A stretch of DNA of 64,000 bases from NCBI GenBank assembly GCA_016490735.1, contig JAEMWC010000165.1:772001-836000 (forward strand), in the 5' to 3' direction. Positions 22,331 through 34,300 of the stretch are shown piece by piece. The DNA comes from Pachyseris speciosa (Eukaryota; Cnidaria; Anthozoa; Scleractinia; Pachyseridae). The position numbers were made by a program, and so were the translations under genes. Below the pieces are notes generated by a model. It did no database searches. It worked only from the letters and a program-made list of their open reading frames with translations, and was not told the DNA's origin. Each line of letters opens with the position of its first letter. Within the stretch, counting starts at the first letter, position 1.

Positions 22331-25300
22331 TATACTTTATTCATTTATTTTTTTTTCTTAAGTAAGCTGAATGTACGATAACCTGCGATCAGGCGCTCTT
22401 TTTGGCCGTACAAAAGAAAAAGGAAAGCCTGATGGCAAGTTAAATATACGATAAATAAAAAATTGCACGATCTCATACAATTCGACCTCATACCGTAGAT
22501 AAAATATCGCAAGACCTTATCGTACAATTAGTGATAATAAATACTCGTGATTTTGAACGTTCTCTAACTGCACTCTCCAAAGGCTCGTGCAATTTTGAGA
22601 GCTTTCAAAATTACTTGTACCTATTAATCACGAATTGCACTCAAGGTCGTGTGATTTCCTACGCTAAAAATGCAATAACAGCGTACTTACCAATTTTGCC
22701 CATGGGCAAAAGTTCTAACTCAGGCGGAAAGTGAAAAGGAAAGCAAAAGTAGGCCAGGTCTTCATATGGATGGCCCCAGGACGCTCCTTCCCAGTCTATC
22801 ACGGCCATAACCTGCGGCTGAAACCAGACACGACCTAGTTTTCGACGAGTTTTCGTAAACTGTACTTGTGTTTGGAAATTTTGGAACTGCTTACTTGGTT
22901 ACTGTCTAGCTGACAAACAGACTGACTGCCGGACTGACTGACTGACTGACTGAGTCTTCGCCGATCGCGAGCGAGAGGTTTAAGCAGATGGCGCGTTCCC
23001 CTTCTACAAATTCTGCCACCTCAAAATCAATTAGACTGGAGTCGTTGTCGCAAAAGAAACTCGATTCGAGAAAAGAGAAGAGGTCCATAAATTATGGCCC
23101 TGATCGCTCAGAGATTGAAGAGTTAGTGATCTTGAAAGAAACTAGAAAACCTTTTGTCAAAGAGGTTATAACTAATTGAGGACGACAAGCCTGTAATCTA
23201 TACCGAGTCCATGTTATCATGAGTGTTGACAGCGGCTTGTATACTGGGCCCGGTTGTTCGAAAGCCGATTAACTTAATCTAGGATTAGCGTAGACTTTGG
23301 TTGCAGTTTTTAACTTTTGGATGAAAGTTTCTCTTGCTGATTTTTGCTTTTCAGGATTGACGTCCTCTAATCTAAAATTGTGCAGAATATCAGCGTTGAA
23401 CAACATTTGTGGATAGAGAAATAAACTCCTTGGTTAATTCTTAATCTTGGATTAGGGTTAATCGGCTTTCGAGCAACCCGGCCCAGTTGACAGTTTCTAA
23501 GAAAGAGCCAATCAGAGTTTTGCGCTTGGAATGTACGCGCTTAATTCAAACTCCCTGGCTTTGTATGTATTCTCTAATTTATCGGTGCTGCCCCCCCCTC
23601 CCCCCCCCCCCCCCCCCCCTGTATGTCTTTCGCCCGCCCCACAATCCATCGCCGAAATTAGAGACTACTCGCAGTCTATCGCAATGAGCATCATATCCGC
23701 AGGATATGGCCGCAATCGTCGTTGTCAATTGTCATGATGGTTGGCTTAAGCGGTTGAAAATAATGAAGTATAACATCTAAGTATAACATCTTTCTAACAA
23801 TACCAGCTCGCTGTGGTAAGTACGGTCACCGATAAATTCTTCTTCCCGTATATTCTTGTAGTCTCAAACTAGTAACAATTTAAAGTGGTGACTTCAAACC
23901 TACCTCACTGGCGTGAAAAATCATGTTAGAAATTCTGTAATCACCGTGGTGAATAACTGAAAGACAAACAGGCATAAATTACTTTCAACCAGTGCAATGA
24001 TGACAATCACAACTGGCGGGACACTAAAATTTGAGAAATAACAACAATAATAACCACATCTCAAATGAAATAGTTTAACAGTAACAAATCTGGGCCGTAG
24101 CCAGATGAAAATTGTCACCAAGGCAATGGGTACAAAGACACATTCTTTAATAGTAATTTATTTATTATATCTCTCACTTAGTGCGCGCGCTGTGATTAGT
24201 CAATCTTGCGGGCCGTATGCTACGGTACAGTACGGCCCGCTCGACTTCAACAAGTTTTCTTTCCCGCGTGCCGAATTAACCTCAGAGATATAATAAATAT
24301 CTTGCTAACCTCGTTATCTCGGTCCGTACTGTAAGTTACAGACCCTCGTTTTTTCCCATTAATTTATTGCCCAAGCGCGAAGCGCTTGGGTCATAAATAA
24401 GCTAAAAAAACTTGGTCCGTATCTAACTTACAGTACGGACCTCGAACTCGGTTAGTAAGAGGTATTTATTATTTTCCAACGTATAGCCTATAACAGAAAC
24501 ATCAAAACATGCTTACGCCTCTGTGAAACTACACAGGCTGCTTTTTTTTATTTTTTCGTAAGACGCACATACAAGGAAGGAAAATGTATTTTTATCGAGG
24601 CAAGTGCCTCGGTTCCCCTCATAGTAGCTACGGCCCTGCAAATAACCCAGGTAGATGTATTTTTGTTCAAGTGGGTTGATGGAAATTAAAGTGCTTGCTC
24701 GCTTGTTCCCCTTTTCTCGTTTCCCGTTCTTTGTTGTACGGGTCCGCAAATGATCCCAGGACCGCAAATGATCCCGGTACCGCAAATGATCCCGGACCGC
24801 AAATGATCCCCATATTGAACCATATTGGACCGCAAATGATCCCGAGCAAAAAATAAGGAATGGCGTGGATAGCGAAATGGTATGGATAGGGAATTGGCAT
24901 GAATTGCGATTATTTTTATCATAAAACCTTAAATCATGGCTCACGACTATCATCATTTATTTTAAAAAGGTAAACATGGTCACACAATCAGAGACAATGG
25001 AAGTTTTTATGCTAGAGACGTTAAAGTCGTCTGAGACGTTAAGTCTAGTATAAAAACTGTAAATAAGACAGACGCATTTAACGTTTGACGACTTTAACGT
25101 CTCAGACGTTAAATGCGTCTAGTACAAAAACGGGACGACCTAACTGGGACGTATTTAGCCCCGAGCTCCTTTGTTAATCAGCACTTCGTTCCTTCCTTGC
25201 TCCTCTTGTCGCCACGGCAAAAGCCAAGTGCTTCGGCATATCTCCTCGTCCATTTCTTGTCTTTGTTGACGACGCGCCGAGAATTAGACTTCTGAAGCTG

Positions 25301-28300
25301 CAATTCCGCCGTGTTTATTTGTTCGTACATTCACGCGTTTTGGCGCGAGTTCACTCGTACCTATTGTCCTCCGAGAATAGAACGCAGTCTTTTTTTTTTC
25401 TGTTAGGTCCTCTACTTTTATGCGTCTCGTTTTTATACCAGACGGCTTTAACATCTCGGACGTTAAATGCGTCTGGACGATTTTAACGTCTCTAGCATAA
25501 AAACGGCCAATTTGTGCAACTGATGTAAAGCAGTCAATCGATGTTATCACATCAGGATCCAAACCTATCTCGTTTTTCCTTCCATCTTTGGAGATTTTCA
25601 TGTTTGTTCTTATCTTTAATAACTTCAAGAACGCTCACAAATGATACCAATGAAGCTACAACAACGTAGTTTAGCCATTTTTCGAGCGTGGGAGGAACAG
25701 CGTACAGCTAATGCTCACACGGCGGTGACAAGTTTCAGATGATCTTTGACCCCTGCTCCGATTTCAACTACATCACCGCGTTTCTCGCCTGTCTCAGGCC
25801 AGTCGGCTGATCACCATGAATGTGAGGAAAAAACACTTCTAGTATTCTAGGTACAATTTTAAACGAGAGAGCTTAGTGAACAAAAGACTTTTATTATTTC
25901 AAACGGTAATGAAATCAACTGCGGAATTTTCAGTTCTTTTTTACGGGTATATGCGTATTTTTTAAAGTTCTCCGTAAATCTTTGTTGTACAATTGATTTA
26001 GATGCTCGATTTTCACCGAAATCCGGCACGTGTACCGAAACGTTGATCATATACCCGACAGAAATGAAATCCGATTAAGCATGTTCTCGAACGTGCTAGG
26101 ATGTTCAACAATGACAATAAACAGAAAACATGAAGCGAAACTCGCAGTCCACGATCACAACATACGTCTTTACATCAAAAACTACTGTACTATGCAACCG
26201 GTGTCCTGAAATCAACAAACAGACAGAACGTCACGTAATATCACAGATTTTCCACTAAAAACGCAAAAAATGAGAAAACGTGTTTTTTGTGTGTGTGTAA
26301 TTTTTATATCAATCCATGCCATTCCTTATTTTTTGTTCGGGATCATTTGCGGTCCGGGATCGTTTACGGTCCATTTTGGGGATCATTTTGCGGAGCCGTA
26401 CAGTACCATCCAATGTGGTGTTATTGTCGTGACAACTTTTTTGTCTCAGTGGCTCTACAAACGATAAAATGAAAACTGTTGTTGATAGGAACAGGGATCT
26501 TTTCCATTACGTTCTACTCCAGTTATTCATTTTTGGGGGTTTTATTTTGTTTTTATCTTTTCACAATGAGAAATAAAGCACTACGTTATCTGATTACTTA
26601 ACTGAGATGAAAATTAAAGCCTTGACAAAATAATACTATTTTAGCTTAAATCCCCATACCAAGTTTCTTGTTGTCAGCAGGTATGTTGTCTTTCAGCCAT
26701 TCTATCAATCGGTGGGCTTTGGGACAGGTTTCCTTTCCGTTCGTTTGAAACCTTCATAAAGCAGATCGAGCTGGAAGGAAGGAAAGAAGACACATCTGCG
26801 TTCCCAGAAACGTAAGCGTTTATGCGGAAAATCAACCAGGCAGCGTTTCTCAACTCTATAGCCTATTCTAATCCTTATGTTATGATGCAGAGGAAACTGG
26901 TAGAACTTTTAAGCAGGTCGCATCATAGCCGGCCATTGTTATCGCGTATTCTTGAACAGTATCATAGAATTATCGGTTCGGATTCTTTAACTCAAAACTC
27001 TCTGAATGTCGCAGAACGGTTTGGGTCTGGATTTTCTGAACAACTTGATGGCTGTCGTTAATGTTCTGAAAGTGTTAGCTGGTCTTATATTGCTCTTCTT
27101 ATTAAATATTCAACCTTAATTAAATATTTAACCTTGAAGGGCTATTTCGCCAGAGCAGAAGAACAGGACAGCTTGTGTAGCGAGGGACAGGAACTCGGAC
27201 ATCCTGAGTCGGTTTATAAGTTTACTTTACTGTTTTGGTTAGCTAGGTTTTGGTACCACGTTTATTTGTACTTTCAAGTTTGTCACGAATTTGTTGCAGG
27301 CCTTGTAATCATCGCCTACACCTGCACCTACACCGTAATTATATCCATTCATTATATTCACCTTAATTATCTTCATAACACAACTGTGCAGTGGCTGCTT
27401 TAATCAATTCAGTTCCTACGCGCTAGGCCTTTTCGTTTGCATTTTGCCTTCGTGCATTTCCATTCCTTTTGACGTTGCAATGTTTTGCCTTATCTCCTTT
27501 AACACTTAGTTCTGAAGTCCTCGTGTTGGCGGCATGCACCCTTGCCGAAACACACTGTTGGTTACGATCACTGTTTCAAACGGAATATGACCTATTCTCT
27601 TTCGTTTTTGTGTATATTCAGTTACCTAGTTAGAGACATTTTCAGTTTTTTCAATAATTTACTTTATACTGTAGCATGGACATCATGTACATAATATAAG
27701 CAAATAATTCTTGCTCTTACCCTATTTTTAAGATAGTTTTCCTTGGCGCCGATCTCGTCTATTTTAAGTTGATCCGTGTCCACTGTCTGAAGTTGAGCCA
27801 ATGTTCTTATTGCAGTCTCAAAAATCGCTTTTGTCTGGTCAGGAGGAACGCCGGGTAAGTTTGCATCCGGGTACTGACGGCCCTGAAAAAAATATGGATT
27901 CTCCTCTGATGCCAATTAAACAAAATGAGGTTGAGCTTTGCGACGAAAATTTAACGGTAAATGTTATGTTTACATGTTGTAGTTGAATCTAATGTTCATT
28001 TATTATTTTAAAAACTTGTGTTAATTATTCTGTGTACAGTCTGGCTTGCCGCGATTAGCTCGTCGGTATTTGCAAGCCAGCCCACTAATAACTTAAGTGT
28101 CTGTGTTAAATAAATAAAACTTGAACTTAAAAACTTAAAACGGAAAAAATAGAAACAAAACTGACAATTTATCTGAAAACCAAACAAAAACTACCTGGTC
28201 TAATAACAAACCAGCTTTATCGCGCTTGCCTAACGAGTGTTTTTCGTGTCGTTCTCTAAACTAGCTGGGCACATGAGAAAAACTACCAAATACGTTTAGC

Positions 28301-31300
28301 TTTCGGACGACAAATATAAGTCACAAGTGAGGTTCTTAATCAGTTATTTCCCATCAGCTTAGTTGGTAAGATCACCGAACTACGCGGGTGGACGATTGTG
28401 GGTTAAAATCCCAGACAGCCCACAAACCAGGGACGGTCTTACAATAACCGGTGAGATCATGTTGGCTTTGTGCTCTGTATGCGCTTCAGTTCGATTGACC
28501 TCACCACTGGGAGTGAAGTTAAGTCGTTGGCTTTGTCTCTTTACCTCCACACGTAAAACTTGAAGGGGACGTAAAAGAACCCACATCCTCATCAAAGTCT
28601 GAGAGTCCTCGTACATTTTAATTATTTAAGCTGCAAACCTTGACATATTCCATGACATAAAACTCTTCGCCCATGATCGTCTTGTCCTCACAGAAGAGAT
28701 ACATTTTAGGAACCGGGAATGAAGTCCTACCCAGGGCAGACATCACTTTGTATTCCACATCAACCTGTTAAATTGACGTATGATTACATGATTAGTCACG
28801 ATTCGCATGGTTCCCACAATTAGTGGTTTTCACGTCGTGCAAGTATCACGCAAATAAAAGAAATAAAACCGCTTACCATTCAATAAATGAAGTCAAGAAA
28901 TTGAGATATTGTAAAAGAGTAATAAATAAACAAAGTATCAAAGGTTTAGCAATGAAAACGTAAAGCTTGTGGGATGTGGCTGGAGTGACAAGGATACTTC
29001 ACAAATTAATGTAATCAAGTAAGCTGAAGCCACTCAAAAGGCACTAAGGCCACAAGGTAGCGGGCATTACCCCTTAAATCTACCAAAGTAAAGATTGAGC
29101 CCAAGCATTAGCAGCCATGGACAGCTGTTTCGGCCTTGTTAGGCTGACGAGGCCTAACAAGGCCGAAACAGCTGTCCATGGCTGCTAATGCTTGGGCTCA
29201 ATCTTTACTTTGGTAGATTTAAGGGGTAATGCCCGCTACCTTGTGGCCTTAGTGCCTTTTGAGTGGCTTCAGCTTACTTGATTACATTAATTTGTGAAGT
29301 ATCCTTGTCACTCCAGCCACATCCCACAAGCTTTACGTTTTCATTGCTTGTTTTATTGATATGTGGGTACTTGAGCCTGAGCATCAGCTATGCCATGCTG
29401 ACGAGGCCTAACAAGGCCGAAACAGCTGTCCATGGCTGCTAATGCTTGGGCTCAATCTTTACTTTGGTAGATTTAAGGGGTAATGCCCGCTACCTTGTGG
29501 CCTTAGTGCCTTTTGAGTGGCTTCAGCTTACTTGATCACATTAATTTGTGAAGTATCCTTATCAAAGGTTTAGGGCTGAGCGATGTTCCGAACTCGTGTT
29601 ATTCGGCAAAGGATGCCACTCCAAATTAAAAACAATTATTGGTCAAGGTTGAGCAAAATATCGTGATTTGTCAGTGGCGAGCAGTTCATGTCGAAGGCTT
29701 AGGCAAATAATTGATCTGCGAGACACTGACAAATCACGATATTTTGCGAAAACCGAGTTCAATAATAGTTTTATCATTCGATCATCGAGCTTGTTTTTCA
29801 TAATTGTTTTCTGGAAGAGTGAAACGATCTGCCATTTTTCTGTGAATTTGAAGAGCTTGGACGCGTGGACACAACTACGCATGAGCAGAATATTATTTGT
29901 AGCAAAATCATAGTTGGACGGTACTGCGCACGAGCAGACCATTATTTGTAGGCAGTTATTTGTAGGTCACGTGGTAGGCTCTGGGCCAATGAAAAGGGAG
30001 AAAACTATCAAATGATAATAGTGTTTAGTATGAAGACGCCATTTTGGTGTCCCTCTGAAGGACACCAACATGGGGGCCGGACAGCAGCGGAAACACCTGG
30101 AGTTTACTTTGGCTCTCTGAAAATATTTTTTCTCTCTGCTAAACTTGAAAACATTCCCATTGACACTTCTCTTAACATATTGGTTATTCAGAACTCGAAA
30201 ACACGAGGCCAATCGATATTTTCGTGTACGTGACATGTCTCTCAAAAGCAATCCAGATGTCACTCATTTTGAAAAAATTCAAACTGCTCTATTTACAAAA
30301 CAAAGTATGCTACCGAGCTGAAAACAGGCTGGCATATACATCTTTAAAATGTATTTTACCTAATGAAGGTAAAAACTCGAAATTTTTAATTTTTATTTGT
30401 TCTGACTTCACGTGCAAGCCAAGAATAGGACTACATTGTATTACATTTTTTGTCACACCATAGAGAACACAGCCAATCAAAATGTAGGAGAACCTTTGTA
30501 TATTCGGCCGTATCCCACCCAAACTACCCATCATGCACTGGGTTTATGTGGCGTAGGCTGTATAGGCGTATGTATTTTCTATGGACATAACACAGTTACG
30601 CAACGCTTTCTAGGAGTGCCCCATGGAACATCCCAAATGCAACTTGTGTTTTCTTGTTATGGGCTTTTGCGTATACCGAGACAATTCACGTGACTATTGG
30701 GATATTCCGCATGGTATACCACTGGGAAGCAGTACACAACTAGCACGCATTGCATTGCTTTGTATTGATTTCTGCAAGTCTATTGTATTGTATTATCATA
30801 AGCTCATTTCAAATTTTCTACAAGTTGTAAGTGGTATAATTAGCTTTTTATGAGGAATCTTTTTTTCCTTGAAAGACAAACAGAGCTTGATTATATTTCG
30901 TATGAGTGGTGTTATACTAAGCCTAGTCTTATATTTCATCAGTCGCCCTTAAATGCAGAACCTAGCCTGTACTCTGCAAATCGACCTCAAAAAGCTCATC
31001 CCTCGTCGCCCTATACAGCTGCTCAAGCAATTTACTGAGATATGGGTTTGTTTACAAAAAAGTAAATAAAATAAATAAACGAACGAATACATTAATGAAC
31101 AAACAAACGAACGAATCATATGTAAATTAATTAATTAATTAATCAACCAATCAAAATGTCTACTCGTACCCTGTGGAAGCCTACGTAGAGTTCCACTGGT
31201 GACTTGTGACGCAGCACGAATTCTTTGCCTTGTTTTCGAAGCAGAAATGTTGGATTCGACGTTCCTGCACTGCAGACCAAATGCAACAAGAGAACAAGAG

Positions 31301-34300
31301 TTTAGCCTTATATCTTGTTCACTCAAAGCTTAAATAATGTTGTTAACGTTGTTTATATGTAATTTAAGTACGTCTTGACGTTTCCAAATGCATTTGATTC
31401 GGTCTGAATGAAACTTCATTGCCAACATTTCATCCGATATATTATAGAATACTTGCAATTTTTTCCCCAATATCTGTCTTGAACGAGGCCGTCCACCGGG
31501 TAGAAGTGACAAGCGACATGGCTCCGAAAACAAGCACAATCTTCTCTCAAAACACCGACAACCGACGTAAATTGGCAGGGAAAGCACGACAGTTTGCGAC
31601 AGGGACAATCCACTTTTCTTTGTTTACTTTCCCCAACGAAACAAGCGAGAGACAGAGTGGTAAGCGAGCGACAAAGCGACACCAGACCACCCCTTAGAAG
31701 GCCTCTTGAACGAAACAACATAGAACATGTTTAAAATTAGGCAAATGTTAATGTAAACGGAGTATAAGAGACCTGATTACCGGCACCTATTATGCGGCTG
31801 TACTAGCCCTTAACTTATCCTAAGAATCACTTTGAAGGCTACCTACAATCAAGAATCCTGTCGACAAACGTATCTGACTACGACCTGAAAATGGTAAAGA
31901 GTGCAGTATGGTAAGACCAGAAACTTAAGGCTCATCAGCACCATATTCGTGTTTAATGAGCGTATGCGTAAGGATGTTGCAGTCTAGCAATCTCGTTCCC
32001 AGAGCCTGCTTTTCTTTTGATTAGCACCCCGGCGATCCCTCTAGCATGCCCAAAAGGATCGCGACCTGGTCATTAATTGCTAAAATTTTCTGTTATGCAG
32101 CAATTCCGTAAAATGTAATTCTAATAATGTAATAATTTTAAGTGCTGTCGCTACTTTTTCGGCCGCTTGTCAGAATTTACCCTGGGAGGGCCTCATTAAA
32201 CGGAATCTTTTAAGTAAACAATTCCATTTCTGTTTAGTTATTAAGAGCGAATGTTGTTAAGACGAGCAAAATTGGAAATGGTCAAACAAAACCCTTCTTT
32301 GATACTTTTTTAGCCCTTGGGACGAAACTATTCACAGTGGCATTTGTTTGATTTCTAACAAAAACCTGAGCTGAGCATCAGGGGGGGACGTTTAGACCCC
32401 CAAAAGCATTTTTGGCTGATAAAAAACTGAAAACATTAGAAGTGACTGTAAACAACGAGACTGAAAAACTTAACGATTGGATAACTTCTATGTCATCTTC
32501 CGACCTTACAAAAAGAAAATTGATTGATTGATTGATTCAAGCAAAAATGTAAACCTTGAATACAACGACTTTCTTAAGTATTTAGGCGTTTTTATCGATG
32601 AAAACCTTTCCTGAAAGAACCATATCGATTCTGTTATAGCCAAAATAAGCAAAACTGTTGGAATGTTAAGTAAACTAAGACATTATATACCATTTTGCTT
32701 TCTTAAATAAATCTATAATGCTATCATAACACCTTATCTCTCCTATGGACTTATTTCCTGGAACACATCTAAATAAACTCACTATTCTACAGAAGCGAGC
32801 CCTACGCTTGATTCACTTTGCAGACAGAAATGGGCACGCAAGAACCTGGCGAAATTCTTTGGAGGTTCGTCATGAACGTTCCTATCCTGATTACACATTA
32901 ACTCTTTCTCTACCGGTCGATTCGGTCGCCTTTTCTGCAATTTTCGGAGGGTAGGAGGTCAAATCGACCTGGCTACTCCATATAAGGGGTTACCACGGCG
33001 ATTTTGCTGGTCCACAACACCGAAGGCTCTATCTTTGTTGCCACGCTTGTCACGCTAGCTGTCGTTTATTTCTAAACGAACACTGCAGCTACAATTCGCT
33101 GCTTATTTGATTTATGAGTGTGTTTTTCGAGCCATTTTCCACCTCAGAAGCCTCCTGCCTGGCATCATAAAGCTGGGTTGATGGGTAGAGGCAATCCTTT
33201 GAAAGAAAACAGAGGTGAGAAGCAATTTCACACGAAGTTTGCCGCTCAAAGTTGTGTCTGTAGTCGTTTTGTGAGTGGATTCCGGGACCTGGCATGGCAA
33301 TTTTGGCGAGTTTTGACTTGTAAAAATGCAATCGGTGAAATATTTTGCCAGCAGGACCGGGTGGCTCGACACGGTTCTAAAAAATGTGTGAAATGGAAAT
33401 AGCCCAATTTCGATATATTTGATCGTGAGAGACTGGCGACGAAAACCGGACACCGACACGAGGCTCCGGGGAATAGATTGATTGTTTTTCTTTGGAATAT
33501 ATGAGAGTGTTCCTTTGTTATGTCCGTTTTTCTCAGTTCATCAAAGCTGATCGAAGCCACTTTAAATTAACAAGAAGTTCTAACAGTCGTCGTTAATATG
33601 GACACGTCTGAAGAAGCGGGTAAAAGGGAGCAAAATTATTTTCAGCGCCAAAATTTGCCTTGGCTTCGAACGTTTCTTCAAGAAAGAGGAATTCAAACAT
33701 CACCGGAAGGCAAGGACAAAAGAGAGGCCAACTTGGTTGAACTGGCATTTACTGCTCATTCTATGAAACTTACGAAAGTGTCCGATGGTGAAAAGCGAGA
33801 ATGAGAAGGCAATCATGGTCGAGTTACTGACCACGAACGAGGATGTTTTGCCAGCAGAACAAGCATCGACGATGAATTGGAGCAGGAGCTTGACACTCTT
33901 TCCAGAAGTCACAAGTTTTCCCTGGTATTTGCAACTATCTCCTTGGAAAGACCGACGATTATTCAGCAGAAAACCTAAACTGTCTTAAAAGCCTTACTGT
34001 TCAGCCATGCACCGTCTCTTTGGATTATCAAGACGCTCGACGGCGCGGGTACTTTTCATCTTCTTCGATACAGAAGGGTCAAAGATAGTCGGATAGCAGC
34101 CTGAACGGACAGTTTTACAACCAGACATGGAAATCTCGATGCCAGTTTCCTCAAAATGCAGTGAACAGACTTTTAGATCGAAGTGGGTCTTGAATTTTTC
34201 ATCCGCTCGCCTAGGAAAAAATCTTCGTGCTTCTTACGAACCCTTGAGCTCAAAGGAAATGAAACATAACTGAGATCCGGTCTTTTCTTTCTTCCGTTAC

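Larger units (their letters stand above)
28950..29559. mobile_element. Retrozyme-like hammerhead repeat, inverted plus tandem copies
   Basis: The insertion is flanked by the 14-bp direct repeat TATCAAAGGTTTAG at 28936-28949 and 29560-29573. It contains one partial unit on minus (to about 29144) and, on plus, a full 254-bp unit (29177-29430) followed by a partial unit (29431-29559). Each unit boundary is a hammerhead cleavage site. The plus copies differ by one base over their shared length. Metazoan retrozymes are short non-autonomous retroelements with type I hammerheads that yield small circular RNAs. It lies in an intron of the kinase gene, about 75 bp upstream of the acceptor side of exon 3 in genomic terms. 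Confidence 0.82.

Noticed and set aside
24735..24845. Regularly repeated short motif resembling a CRISPR array
   Set aside because: Repeats are nearly contiguous with irregular tiny spacers, the setting is an animal genome with introns, and a related inverted copy exists nearby.
28345..28440. Possible tRNA gene (A-box and B-box words)
   Set aside because: The B box lacks the TTCGA core, no acceptor stem closes, and a SINE body follows. The tRNA-like head at 4590-4673 is likewise part of a SINE.
31416..31721. Overlapping open frames on both strands near 31.4-31.7 kb as a gene
   Set aside because: No domain, no splice support, and they lie just upstream of kinase exon 2 inside its first intron.
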